Assembly: GCA_034336665.1 (NCBI GenBank)
Contig: CM067566.1
Location: forward strand, 15,048,330-15,112,329
Direction of reading: 5' to 3'
Length of the DNA stretch: 64,000 bases
Source: Luscinia megarhynchos
Lineage: Eukaryota; Chordata; Aves; Passeriformes; Turdidae
The position numbers and the translations under genes were made by a program. Below, one piece after another: positions 28,601-43,600 of the stretch. Each line of letters starts with the position of its first letter. Position 1 is the first letter of the stretch. The notes beneath the pieces are model-generated. The model worked only from the letters and a program-made list of their open reading frames with translations. It did not search any database and was not told where the DNA came from.

Positions 28601-31600
28601 GTTTCTTCCTAGTAAAACTACAGAAGAAAATAACTCTATCTCTATTGCCACAACAGTATACATAAACATAATAAAATTGCAAGGTCATATTCACTTGTCT
28701 ATTTATTTAGTTTAGTATTAATAGGATGCAAAGCAGTTAAAAAGCCTTGTAATTACATTAATTGTTTCAAAGAAGTTGCAAGCAATTAGGAAAATTCAAG
28801 TTATTCAAGGAATTTCAGTTTCAGTATTCTTAAATCAGTAGGTCATTCAGTGATTAGGCAATGTTCCCACGAACTGATAACACATTTAGAAAAAAATAAA
28901 GAGTTATCTTGTAAAAATGTATGCCGTTTGTAAAAAACATCCAAACAGTTACTTATGACCTCTGGAGTAGTCCTACAGACCCTACAGGGAAGTCAAAATC
29001 TCTGCTATCTCACTCATTCTATTTAAATCACAGCTGGAGTGTTATACTTTGTGTTTCTTTGTTGCCTTCCATTCAAAAGAAAAATGCCCTGAAAACAACA
29101 TTCATGCATTATATCACTCCTGGAACCACACACTGACATTCCACAATGGGCAAATAGGTCATGCTCTTGCTGGAAGTATAGGCAAGAAAGTTTCCAGAAC
29201 TCTCAGATTCACAATATTACACTTTGAACAGAGAGTAACTGCTCCTTTTATTATATACTTTTTACTGCATAAACTGCATTAAAATCAATTACATTCTGAA
29301 TAAAATAATTTGACCTTGTCCAGCATACCAGAACTGCTTACAGGGACTTTCTCTCCCTAAGAGATATTTTCTTGCTTTCAGAAGTTCTCCAGTAAGAAAC
29401 AATATTCACACCATATCTTATTTCAGACTAAGTCCTTGACAAAATGCCTCAGTGAATTTTTTTCCTATCTTCAGCCCCCAAACTGAGTTTTAACTGCAAA
29501 CACCAACTGAAAAAATGTAAAGAAAACTGAATGTGTACCTTTTGTCCACTGGCTATGACTGTCTTTGCATGACACACAAAAAAAATTGCACCCTGACCTT
29601 TAAAATCACCTTGAAAATTTACTGCCTTATTTAATTACATCTGACTTAAATGATTATAGTTATTAAAATATAAGAGTATATATTGAAATATTATAAGACT
29701 TAAACAAGCCTATGATTATGATTGCTGTTCATATGCTGAGTAACAACATATTCCTTTGTCTCCAACCTACTTCCATTTTGGAAGTGTATTCAGCCATTTC
29801 TGTACAGGTTTCCAAGCCAACATTCAAACTCTGAAATACAGATTGGGATACAGTGGTAAAGGTACTATTACACCACAACAGAAATGCCAGGCTGAGCACG
29901 TGAAAAAGAGAGTTAGACTTTACTACTCAGAAAATCAACATCTTCATTCTTCCAGACTACAACCACTTTATCATTACAGAAGTAGTGAGTAGCAGATAGA
30001 GAAAATCTGATGAACAAAAGAGACACCCATTTGAAAATCTCATTCATAGTCTTTTGAAAGTCTGTTAAGGTACCAATTTTAATGATAGGATGGTCTCTTA
30101 CTGAAATGCACTAGAGTGAGTAGAATCTGTTTATGAAGCTTCTGAAGCAGTCCAGAAAGATTCTCACAGAAAAATGCTTTGATGTCCACAAATGAATACA
30201 GACTGAAAATATCACATCAAAGGTTTTCTTGCTTACAAGTAACATCCAAGATGCTCGACCACCAGTCACAAGTTGCAGATGTTCTGTACTGATAACTCTC
30301 TCACTCTTCTGCTTGTGTTGATTTTCATCTCTATGACTACACTCAAGTAAAAACCAACTCAGAAGAAGCCAGTGTGAATGCACACAGCAACCATCACAGG
30401 GGACTATAAATTCTGAGAAGAGACTACATAAAACCAGGAGCACAACTGCTTTTCTAAAGGTGGTCTCAACTCTGAAAACTGTCTCAGGAGACTAACTCTC
30501 TAAGTTGCATACAAATTTGCATACAGCATCCTATACACTGGAAAGATGAAAAGATTTTGAGAATGTGCTGTGTACAGAACAGACTTAATTATCACTCAGA
30601 TTCAATACAAAAGCTGCCCTAAAGAGACAGATCAACTCCTCTTGATTGCTGGAATTAAAATTTTATAGAACAGATCCCATTCAAATAATGTTTTTAGAGA
30701 CTTTTAGAATCATTTAGGCTGGAAAAGACCTTTCATGTAATCGTGTCCACCCTATGAACTTATCACTGCCAAGTCCATCATTAAACCAGTCTATACATCA
30801 TTTAAGTACCTCCAGGGATGGTGATTCCACCACTTCCCTGAGCAGCAGCCTGTTCCGTTGCTTTATAATCATTTTGGTGAAGAAATTTTTCCTAATATCC
30901 AGTCTAAACCTCCCCTGGCACAACTTGAAGTCCTCTTGTCCTACCTCTCATGGTGACTTGGATTTAGTTTCTCAGTCATCTGTCTGTATGTCTAGGAAAA
31001 AACTGCAAAAACCAATATTTTTCTGACATTTTAATTTAAAATACAATCTATTAATGTTCTGTTCAAAGTTCTACACAACTTCTTGTGCTTCTCATCCTCA
31101 TGAGAAGCAGAACCAACAGTAATGCTGTGACAACTTCAGAGCAAGTGTCCTGGTTTGGGCTGGGACAGAGTGCTTTTATTTTTAGTAGCTGTTTATTTTT
31201 TATTTAGTGCAAGAATGCTGGTAACACACTGAATGCTTTGGCTGCTGCTGAGAAGTGTTTACCCTGAGTCAAGGATTTTTCAGTGTCTGTTGCTCTACTA
31301 GTGAAGAGCTGCACAGAAAGCTGGCACAAAGTGCAGCCAGGACAGGATGTCCTGAACTGGCCAAAGGGATATTCCACCCCAAAGATCATCACACCCAGTG
31401 TATTAACTGGGGGAGTTACCCAGAATGGGGTCTATAACTGTTCAGGGACTGGCTGCGTACTAGGCAGTGGCTGGTGGACAACTGTCACTTGTTTCTCTTA
31501 GAAGGTTTCTCTTAGCTTTCTGTTAGACTTTCTCCTTTTCATTACTATTATTATAATATTTAGCATTATTATTAGTGTATTTTGTTTCAATTATTAAATT

Positions 31601-34600
31601 GTTCTTATCTCAACCCACAAGCTTTACCTTAACTTTCCAATTCCCTTCCCCACAGGTGGAAGATGGAAGGAGTGAGCGAATGGCTGCATGGTACTTAGTT
31701 GACAGCTGGGACTAAACCACAATATCTTAGTCACAAAAATATCCTCACAGTTTCAATTTCCTCAGTTTGATGACAGAAGAACTGCCAGCATCTCAACCCT
31801 CTACTCAGTACAAGGGATTAATGCAAAGATTGACAACAGAAAACTGCTTTTTAGAAAGTAAAAAGATCCTAGCATTTAAAATATATTCCAGTGTTCTTTC
31901 ACTGTACACTAGGAAAGACTCTTTTATTTGACTAAAAAAGTAATCTGCAGTGTACCACTAACATGTTTCCAATGAGATAGATTAAACATGTCTACCCCAT
32001 AAATGCATAGAAGCATTTTTATTGTAGCAGAGTCATCATCCGCTCTGGTTAATAGCATGTAAAAAAGGATTTTGAGTTGTGGTTCTGAATATAATACAGA
32101 AAAAGGACAATTATTTCCTACAAAGACAAGGAAATCCAGTAAACAGATTTAAGTCTAATGATTTGTCACCTTTTGGCAAATATACAGAATTGCCTGCAAA
32201 GCCTGCAGTAATGAAATGATGCAGTCAGTGTTCAGTGAGAGCTGACCATTGCAGTTTTAGTACACAATCACGGGTTCAATCTGTATTTGTCACAAATCAT
32301 TCCTATCCTTTGCATTAAGCTGTTTAATACATATAAACACACAGGCTGATGTGATTTTATGCCTGTCATAGCATCTGAGCACTCTGCATTCATTTTTTTC
32401 AATATATGTTTTTACTTATTGTCTCCAGTAACTACTCAATACCAACCTTGAAAATTACTTTCAGGACATCTTAAGCACTAACTAATCAGAACTCGTGATT
32501 AATATCACATACAAACTCATACTACTGTAGTCATGCACAAGTACCACAGAATCTCAAAGAAACAAAATTTAAAAGCTCACATTGGCCAAGCTATGACAAC
32601 TACAGAAAGGCCAAAAAAACAAACATAAAAAACATAGCATAGTACTGGTAATTTCAGTACCTCACTGGAAAGTAGGATCCGAGTTTTAAGAACTAGACAT
32701 TACTGGGCTGATGTGGTAACTCAGAGTGTCATATTGTACAACTTTAGAAATCATTGAATAGACATGAGAAGCTGAAACAGCTTAGCTCACTTCCAAACAC
32801 TTCACATTTTACAGCTGTGCCTGAAGCATGACAGAATGCAGAGAGGAAGATTTCACAGGAAAATTACATATGGCTCTTTTTTCTCATGAGTGACAAAATG
32901 AGAACAATTATTACAATGGCACAACCTCAATCATTCTGGTAGCAAGGTAACAAAACAGTGGGCTGTAGAATTTTTCTGAAGAAAGCAGTCAGTCTTTTCC
33001 TTTAAAGCTATCCCAGGCATACAGTGATGCTACACAACTGAGTTAAATATTAATACTTGCCTGGCTTTAATGAACTCTGCTCTTGAAAGACAGTATCATG
33101 AGAGCCTTTGCCCATAATGTAGTTCCTCTAATATCCTACAAGACTCCAGGAATAATGTTACATGGTTTGAAAATTAAGCTGAATATAATTTACCTCACAA
33201 TTTTCACACCTCAAACCAGTAAATAAAAGGATCCAGGGCATCTGGACTGTCCTTCAAATGCACCTTACTATATGATTATTGTATAGTATTGTATTATATT
33301 ATATGTGATTTACATCTTTTCACCTAACTATTTTTTGCCATTATTTGAGCAACCTGGTTTAGTGCAAGGTGTCCCTGCCCATGGCAAGGGGGCTGGAACT
33401 GATGATCTTTAAGGTCCCTTCCAACTCAAACCATGCAATGATTCTACAATTATTCCATTACTACTTCAAATATTTTTTGCTTTAAGTCACGCTAAGATGC
33501 TCTGTACAGAATTTTACAAGTGATTTTGTTATGCTAAGTCTCAAGTTCCCACATTAGCTGTATAGCCTAGACCACCAGCAAATCAAATTTTAAAACAACT
33601 TCCACCAACCAAGTACTTTAGTGCTAAAGAGTAAGACTTATCCCTTCTTTCTATTATCCACTATGTAAAACCTTATATTGCTTTACTGTTACTAACAGTG
33701 AATAACCAAAATGTTTAAACGTGAAGTGATCCTTCTATCTCCATGAACTCAGTGAAAATCCAAGCATTCCTCTACAGAGAAACTTTCTCACACTGTAACA
33801 TTAAGCAGCAAATTATGGCAATACAGAAAAAAACCAAGACATAAAGACTTCACCATACTACAGCATGTACTTAACAAGATGCTCAAACTCCTCAGCCTTT
33901 GGGTATATTTATCATTACATCTACTAACTGACAGAAAATCTCCACTGAAAAAAAGCCTTACTTCTCAAAATACCATAAACACAGAAATCCATACTTAAGG
34001 GTATATACAAGCTCATAATTAATTTTTACAGTTAGGTGCAAGCCATACTACTATACCTCCCTATTCCACCACAGCATGCTTCTGTTTCAGCCCAGTCAAT
34101 TGTTAAAAAAGCAGAACATGCCAAGCTCAATGCTTATCTTGCAGTATTTAAAGCAGCTGAAAATCAAAAATTTCCACAATGTACTGACTGACATCAACCA
34201 GAAACTGAGCAAATCAGTCTGTTACAGAAAAAAACTACTTTTCACAACACAATAAAAATCAAGGTTTAATACTCATGCTTCAAACTTTCCAATTTATGGT
34301 TTCTCCACCATAAGACAAATTTAGAAAGTGAAAATCCAAGTCTTTCCTCTGTATAGAAAACCATTGGATCCGTGTATGTCCTCTCCCTTAGGAAAGCTAA
34401 AAGCAAGCAAATTGCCTTATAAATAATTAGCAAGAATTACTCTCCTATTCTATAAAATTACATTAAAATACTATCAAATTAGAATGTTACCAAATATCCT
34501 GACTACCCACAAACTTGGATAAATTTTAGGAAAAATAAGATTTTTTTTAAAGATGACTTGTGACACTTATTAAAAAATCCCCTGTTGCAAAATTAAGACT

Positions 34601-37600
34601 TAAATCACAATCTACATAAAATACCTACCCAATGAAGAAAAATCTAGTGTGAAAACCAGTGCTCATCATAAGCAAATTCCTTAAATAAGTGGAAGTTCAA
34701 GGAATTAGTTACCTTTCTGTAATTTTCAAGGCATTTCTATTTAACATCATACTCAAAATGCCATGATAAACATTTTATACAGTAGTAAGAGTTCTGTCTC
34801 CACCTATTGGTTGAAAAGCATTAGGCTCCATCATCCATACAGGCTATGACACAGATGGTCACATTACTGATCCTTAATGTTCGTTACTGGACAGCATGAT
34901 GGACTTCACAGTACTTTAATTTAATAAGGAAGCAAACCAGCTCAAGGCTTTCAAAGCATTGGTATCTACCCCACTAAACTCGTTTTTATTCCAACAGCTG
35001 TACAACTGAAGCACTCAGCAACAAGCAGAGCGTTATTAAAGACAAATCACAGTTTACCAATATTTGTCTTTAATGTGTTCAAAATCACAAGTAGCTAATG
35101 CACAAGACTGCTTGAGCAAGTGATTTCCAAGAAAACCAAGACTGTGTGTTAGGTCTTTTGATAAGCCTTGCTCATTGATTTTAAAGTAGTTAAACCATTG
35201 GAACATGAAATGCAACCTGGACAAAGTGAAATTTGCTCTTGCTGTATAAAAGCATCTAAAAAGAAGTCTCACTACAATTGCTCCTGGTATGCTTTTCAGC
35301 AACTGACATTACAAAATGAACAATGCTTTCACTACATGGTGTAATCTGCAGACAAGCAGACTTGTCTGAGTACTTACTTACTTTGCCATCCAACTCATAT
35401 GCACTCTGAATATATTATTTTAAATTTAACTGCAGACTGTCACATGATGTCATATGATTTATTTTTGTCTTCCAGGCCTCCTGGTGCTCCTCAATTTTTC
35501 ACTAGTCTGATTACATATGGTTTTCCAATCATCTTTTAGAGTTGTTAGGGTTTTGATTATTTTGTTAGTATTTTTAAAATCAAAAGGTATTCAAGACTTT
35601 TTCTTGTTTATTGATACAATTCATTGCATTTTAATTGGTTTATTTAGTTTAGACTATTTAGTCTCATCCAAGTAATTCAGATTACTCTAAATAATTACTC
35701 CTATGACATCAACACATACAAAATTTCCAATACTTATGTCATATATACAGTAATTTAAAGACATGAATAAACTGTCACTGCAAAAATGTTTTAGATGGAT
35801 ATTTTTCATCTTAATAATATACATACATATATATTTTAAAGCTTTTGTAAGAGTAATGTTTCTATAAATGTAGACACTTTAAAAATAGTTTTTATTTGGG
35901 TTTATTGTTCCGTTAATAATGCACTGAAGAAATCTTTTAGCATGTTACAAGCTTAAACATGTATTTTACAGCAAACCTCTTCTAACTGTATTATTTATTC
36001 AATGCTAGCATTTTCAAACAGGCAACCACTGAGGTTTATAATAATATAGTTCAGTTATTGATATAGTGGTCTAGTTAAAGTTTTGCTTAGGTTTTCTTTC
36101 TCCATTTTGCATCAGATACCTGCAGGGAAAGTGAACAATGGGGGTTTGTTTTAAGTTTTACCAAACCCTGAATTCTTCCATATATCCTTCATTAATGAAC
36201 TGTAGTGTAGTAAATTTCTAATTTTACACGAAGCGCTAACAAAAATTATTACATTAACACATAAGGGGATATTTTCCTGTTAGCACTAGTAAAGATGTCA
36301 GGGAAAATAAAATCCAAGCAAGGTTGAAGGGTATATTGCCCACATAACTACAAACTAAATTTTTTTAAAATGGACTATGTGATCTATTGGAAATATTTTC
36401 CTACAATTATGCTCAGGAAAAGAAGCTCTTTTGAGATTTTAAGAAGAGGTACACCTTACAGTATGCAGTATTTTACAGATGTAAAATTTTGATTATACAA
36501 ATTGATAAGAAAAATATGTCCCAAATGAAGAATTCTAAGAAACTGAGAGCCAAGCTTACCAAAATTAGGTGGCATTGCATTTCTCAAATGATAAAAAGCC
36601 TCTACATGCACACAATAAAGCACGAGACCATGCTAAGAATGAAACAAAACCAACCTTGCTGTTAGGCCCCGATGAGAGCTGTCTCAAAAAATAAAACAAC
36701 AAAATGAGGTTTGAAATAAGTGACAACTAGAACAAGCTTTCATTAAGCTTTTACTGTTAAAAGAAAAAAATCAAATATAACTGAAGAGAGCAAACAAACA
36801 TATGCTAAAGCGCTGTATTTTATTATGCATAGAATTATCTATAAGTCTTATACTCTGATACCTGGCAATGAACTTTCTGAATGTCCTAAGACTGAGGTCA
36901 AGCATTATAAAAAAAACCTGTTCTAAGTACACACAAAAGTACAGCTATGAACCTGACTGAAGAAGTACTTAGAAGAAACTTCAAAAAGCTTAAGGCACTA
37001 TAAACTGAAGTACAGCAGGGGCTATAGTTTTTCCAAGATACCCTTTTTTAAGCTGGGCCATATTAGTCCACAGGCACTCTATGTGAAAAATGCTTTAAAT
37101 CTATGATAACTTATTTCCACAATGATGTGAAGTTACGTAAGAAAATATACCTACCACAAATAGCACTGAATCAATTTCATGTGCTTGTTATTAAAACTAA
37201 GTGTTGGTTTCTCCTTTGAGGTATGTTGATTAATTTACCTATACTATTAATTTGCAACCAGCCTTTTTACTGATTACATGTGGATGTGTGAATTTGGCTG
37301 ACAGCACAGAAGGAAAACGAAAATCAGGATTTACTCACCAAGGAGGAATCCCTGTGACACCACATTCCATCCTATAAAGGAAGTGAAAGTGCTCTTCCCT
37401 TCGGTCTGATTTACAAGAAAGAAAGAAAGAGAAGGTTGTAATGTTGCTACACTATGCACTGTTATGGAAAGGAGAAAGGAGTACTTGACCTGAGAGTATA
37501 CTACAGAAAATAATGAATGCATCTTCCTTTTTTTGGTTGGTAGAAAGACACACATTTTGGTGGGCAGATGCACAACTTCCTCAATGAACTTCAGGTGACA

Positions 37601-40600
37601 ACAGGAAGTTTATGGATTTCACATCTAAATTCCATAGGAAAAAAAATAGGTTTGGGAATAAGTGTGCAACAGAGGTTCAAATTTATTTAATAGTCTGATA
37701 ATATGAACAAATAAATATTGTCCACAAGAAGAATGCCAGTGTATTTGTTTGTTTTATTCTTCCAGATATGCTTTCTTTTTACAGTTTCTTTCTTAGAATA
37801 ATGCTGTTCTATTTATTTCCTACTGAAAAACATTGTCTGTTTCCTTTCAGAACTCGGTAAAATTAAGTATTACAGCATGTGGAAGAGGCTATAAACCACT
37901 TCCCCTATATTTAAGCACTTTGCATAATATACCATAAACAGGAATTAGCCCATTTGTATAGAATGCGGTTTCATTGTTTTAAAAAAAAAAAAAGGGTACA
38001 TTTCTCTACACTGAAAAGAGAAGATAGAATTATAAGGATATAAATAAACTGAAGAGTAAACTGGAAGGGGAAAAAGAACACTCACTGGTCAATTACTTCA
38101 CAGAGATGTTGAGAAAAAAAGTCAAGATGAAGGGAGGAGCACTTTTATTTACCACACAGAATGGAATATGATGTGGCAGGTTCAAGTAGCAACTAGTCAA
38201 CATTTATTTGATATTTACAAGGAAGAGCAAGCTAAAAGATAAACAGCCACCTGCTTTGTAAGTACTATTTGTAATTACAAATGTAATTACTATTCAACTC
38301 TATTTTGTTACAAATACATAAAAATGTATTTCCTGAGCTGGAAGAAAACCACAAATATTTTTTGCCATAACAAATAAAATCAGCATAACTACAAAAAACA
38401 AGAAAACCCCCAAAATTTCAAAGCACAGGCTCTGAATAGAGATAAGAATCATTACATCTGAAGAAGTTCCATTACATACTATAGACATGAGTCCTAAAAC
38501 TTTCAGCAAAGAGCCACCAACTTAAGAACATGAATGAATTAGATAAAGCCTCAGGTACTGAACAAGCAGAGATTCTTACGAACTAAATTCCAAACACATT
38601 GGAGGAAATTGTGACAAAAGAAATTGCTTCAGGAGTCATTACAAAAACAAAGACTTCTTCACTCAAGGTAATCTCAGTTTCACAGCATCTTACTTGATAC
38701 CACTTTAACACAGCCAAGTTCAATAGATTAAACCTGTTTCTATTGTGCCTTACACACAAAATACTGTCAAGGAAGTAGCATAAATATTAGCATTGCAGGT
38801 GCATGTATGCATATATACACATATCACATACATGTGAGTGCATACGCTGCTTCAAGTGTCACTTTCGTCAGCATACTGAACAATCACCCAAATGGGCAAG
38901 TGGTCTTTGAAATCTTTAACTGCAATTTCAGAAGAGCAGAAGAATTTCTTTGCCAAAAGCAAAGCAGAGTTTATAAACGTGGAAGAACATTTTAAAGCAG
39001 AACATAAGTAAGATTCAAATGATATGTTGAAATCTATTATATCTACCTGAATTTAGTAATAGTGTCCATATAGATATCTACAAATAGGCACATCATTTGC
39101 CTTGTCATCAGGCTAAAACCAAATAACTGTCATTTTTACACAGCTAAGAAAACTCCCTTGACCTAGTAAGTCTGAGGTACAGTCCAAAATTAAAAGAGCA
39201 ATAAACCAGTAGAGACTGCCATCTAGTGCCGATGTCTAACATGACCAAATACAAACATTTCAACTTTAGACTGTATTTTAAAATATTATTTTTTTGCAAC
39301 TAGACATTTGCTGTAATCAGAACATACATTTCTAAACTATGCATCTATAAGACCTTCACAAATAAGGGCAATACTGATAATGCAAATACAAACAACTTGA
39401 TTTAAAAAAAATTTTAAAAGATCAGTAACCATAAATCAACTTCAAGTTTTGGAAAATTCAGAATAAAGGTCCTGAAGTCTTTATTAATTCAAGCAATAAA
39501 GATAACATCAATATAAGTGCTCCTTTTATTTCAGGCTACACTTAAGACTTATACAACCAACTTTACAATGAAGTAGCAGATTTTAAGAAGGAAATTAAGT
39601 CTGTCCAATTTTTGATGTCTATGCCAGAAGGGCAAACTAAAAATTTTATGTATTAGCAACTTCTTAGTATTGATATGAACAGAAAATTAAGACATCAAGA
39701 CCTAAAATTTCTTAATATTCTTATGGTTTTCCTCTACATGTTTTACTTCCTAGGATTTCTCAGAGAAAATAAAATAACACATTTTACTCAGTGATCTTTT
39801 CAGGAAAGTTTTCCATGAAAATAAGGCAAGCTTTTACTGATAAAAAAAAACAACTTCTGTTTTAACATCAAAGAGCCTAGCAAAAGACATGAGCCTAGTC
39901 TAAGAAATTAATAAAAAAAAGTTCAAATGGATGTCAGATAAAAGAACAAAACTATAAGGTAAGGTTCCATCTCTCTCCTTTACTAACCTGAATATGTCTA
40001 AGGGGTGCTGTTATCAAACTGCTGTGTCTGAAGGAAGCAACAATGACAGTTAGTGACTGCTGGTAAAGTTTAAAGGTCCCACACACACCTTCACTTTGGC
40101 TAGTTTAGACTGAGACTTCTAAGTTACAGTGGAAGAAGTCATTAGTAGTTCAAATGGCACTGAAAGGCCATAAAATGAAACACACACACAAACAGTGCAA
40201 CATTATTTAAGGGTATCAACACCTTTGTCTTGAATCAACTTACCGTAAGCCATAGCAAGGCAAAGTGATGAACCGGAACATGGCGAGAAAAACTCTCAAA
40301 GGAAGCAGGGTGAACACATACAGAAAAGCATCCAGGCACAAAAAGATTCCAAAAAACATCAACTAAATTACAAAAATAAAACAGAAGTACGTTAGCAGTT
40401 TATAAAATTTACAAAAAGTTTATAAAAGATTATCTTGTGAAAAATACATTTACGTAAGACTAATTAACCAAATAAGCACAATATTCTCAATTGTTCAGTC
40501 AACTGAACTGCAAAAAAAATTAACATTTGAAGACCATTCAGCAAAAATTTTGCACCACAAGGTCCAAGCAGTGAAGGCTTTTGTAGAATTTCACAGCTCA

Positions 40601-43600
40601 CTGAACTTAGTCTTTATTTAATATATAAACTGCAGTTGAATATAACTGTAGCTCATTTTCCAATGGTGACTTTCCTGTAAGGTTATCTAAGTTGATGTTT
40701 TCACCTTAGGGAAAAAACCAATAGAGCTGTGTGTAAATGAGCACAGCCATTTTCTACCTACCTCGTTTTTCAACCTTATTTTCTCACCCCAAAAAGTTTT
40801 CTATTACCCTGTAAATTTTCTATTGCACAGCTAATTACGGCTGTGGTAGATCTGCAAAGAATAACCACCTTTTTCATATAATAAATATAAAATATGAAGA
40901 GGTAAACTTTTAGTTGCCCTCAGTTTAAACGTTTTATCTTTAATTTATACAAACATTAAAGCCATTCAATGTGGCTACAAGCCAAGCAACTCTGTGATAA
41001 TTAAACTAGACATTAACTCTACAATTCCAAAGCTCCTATATACCAGACTGTAACCACATTACATTCCTTCTTTATCTGCTCTTCAAATGATTCTGTGCTC
41101 TATCTAAATGGAAGTCTGGAAATATGTTTTTATGCTTCAGTCAGACCATGAGCTAGTACTTTTTCCTGCAAGGATAATCCCATAGAAGCCAGTTTAACTG
41201 GCTACACAATTAAGACTAGCAATATCTAAGCAGACCTAGACATCCATGTCAGATATGCATTTACACGTGGAAGTTGTATGTACTGCTGATGGGAAAGGAA
41301 GATACTGGGGTGAGGGTGTAAACCAAAGTACAAGTAAATTACTTTTCTCTCACAATCCCTTTGCCTTTCAAAGTACCTTCTTTGTTAGTTCGTGCAACAG
41401 CCAGTTCCATGTGCAGAGAGAACTTGTACACTTAAACATCCTTGCAACTCTGAAAGTAATCCTACAAACTGCACTCCAGAACAACTATCCACAAGCCACA
41501 CAAGACAACAGACTCAGGCACAACAGCACTGCCATCATTCCTGAGTTTTTACTTTCCTCTGTAATATTATTTAATCCAATTCTACAGTGGTAGAATACTT
41601 CAATACCATTATGATGTTAAGGTCTCTTTCCTGATATTTACTCATTCACCTCTAGTACTATTTTCAAATATTTTCAGCATTTTGAGTTATTATTCAAAGT
41701 TATCATGAGCAGTGGTTACATGAACTGTGGATTAATTAATGCACTGCCTTAATATGCCAGTTAGCTATCTATTTATTTTGAAATAACTCTTAAACTAGGT
41801 GCTGAATATTCAAGCACTGAACATGACTAGAACTGAACAGTTAGTGTTTTCAAACTCCTTAACTCAAAGAGAACAGAAATATAGACTGTCTTTTTCCTTG
41901 TGTTCTTTGAGGACATCTTTATAACTCCAAAAACAACACTACTTTTTCTTTTAGATTTAGACAGACTTCTTATCCACCTGAGTGAAATGATGGTTTTTCA
42001 CATTCTATAAACTTGCATTAATATTTGCAATTATTGTTTAATATCTTAATTTTCTCAATGTTTTTACTGCAGGCACCTGATGAAATATAATTGGTGCTGA
42101 ATCCTCTACTCAGTTTCTGTAAACATTATTTTTGCTGCTCCATTCCAGATATTAAGGAACTAACCACAAAGCCTACCAAGCTTTTTCCTCATCATAACTA
42201 TAATTTAACAAAGGAGCACAAAGTTTAATTTTGACATCAACTGAAAACTGTATCCTTAAGATGGCAGGGATAGAGACCACCAGACCACCTTATTTATAAG
42301 TAACCTACTACAATGAAAAGTTCCCACTGAAACTGCACAAAATGCTTGAATGGAAGCAGCACTCACATGGTAAATTATCTAGCTTCTCTAAATAATAAAG
42401 GGCACTCAGAACAACAACAAAAATACTACCCTTTGAAGATTACATCCCTCTCTAAAACTATGGATGTTTAATAAGTGCCTACCATCTCCTGATATTAGGC
42501 TTTCATAAATGTAGTCAAATTTATTCTTGCTCTACCTGATTATAATTTTCCGTTTTATTCTGTAGTTATACTATGAGGTAGTAAACAAAACCAGCCATTA
42601 AGAAAATTCTTCTCTTCCTTTACTAGTGTCTCACAAGCTACTTCAAGTAAGCAGATTTTTATATCACATCAGCAAGTGGTTTCTGCAACAGGTGATGATC
42701 TGTACACTATTTAGTTGATTTCTAGGTGCTCAATTTGATATAGTTAGAATGCATACTAACATAGACTAAGCCAATGCAAAGAACCAAAAAATTATTTCAT
42801 AATCTCACTGTAAAAAGATAACTGTCATTTTAAAAATATCTTTATTATTCAGTTTCATAATATTTCATATTCAAAGCACAGACTGAAGTTTGATTTACCA
42901 TGCAAAACCCATCAATTGCACCACTTACAGCATTAATCTTATTTATAAAAAGACTGCTGGATATTGCATGCTCATACACACTGAAAGTTTTATTGAAAAA
43001 CTGGTGACAATCCTTCAGGATAATTTTTGTGTCTTGGAGACAGCATGAAATAATATACATAATTAAAATGGAGATCATGTAGAAATGCTGTATTGTTCAA
43101 CTGAGTCTCTACCACAAGTGGAATATTCTATCATAAACTGGAATGGGTAAATACTGAGGATGTGAAGACACCATCCCTGGAGTTGTTCAAAGCCTCCAAC
43201 AATCCTGAACAACTTATTGTAGGTTACACAGCTTTAAGCAAAGGCATGGACTACTCCATGGGTCCACCCCAATCTCATTAATTCTGTGATTTTCTGCAGT
43301 AACTGACTGGGAATTTAGCTTGGTAAAGCCAGGCCTCATCAGGATGAAGGATGAATTTAATGACACTGAAGGGGAACATGAGCACTACTGACCAAGGGAA
43401 TCCTGCCCACCCTTCCTCCCTCTGCTTTCATCTTTAGTTAAAAAGCTCCCCTTCTGTCCTTGTGTAGACTCTGGATTCTCAAAAACACTGGCTGAGCAAA
43501 TCAGCACACTAGTCTAGCACAGAGCAAACAAAGCAAAGAAAGTATAACATTCACTGCCAAATTCTGAGCAGATTTAACTCCTGGAATGGTCCAACGAGCA

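Larger units (their letters stand above)
28036..40243 (-). other. TAPT1: TAPT1 intron 3
   Basis: This 12.2-kb intron, the longest, holds two CR1 ends (30705-30963 and 33347-33450), the solo LTR at 31146-31724 and an A13 tract. It also has a T-rich, ATTA-rich block at about 35440-36120 that departs from the A-rich plus strand around it. Confidence 0.85.

Noticed and set aside
30754..31026. 90-codon plus-strand ORF
   Set aside because: It reads antisense through a CR1 3'-end fragment.
41246..41593. 115-codon plus-strand ORF in intron 2
   Set aside because: No recognisable domain and low-complexity-free but random-looking composition. It lies antisense within an intron with no promoter or splice evidence.
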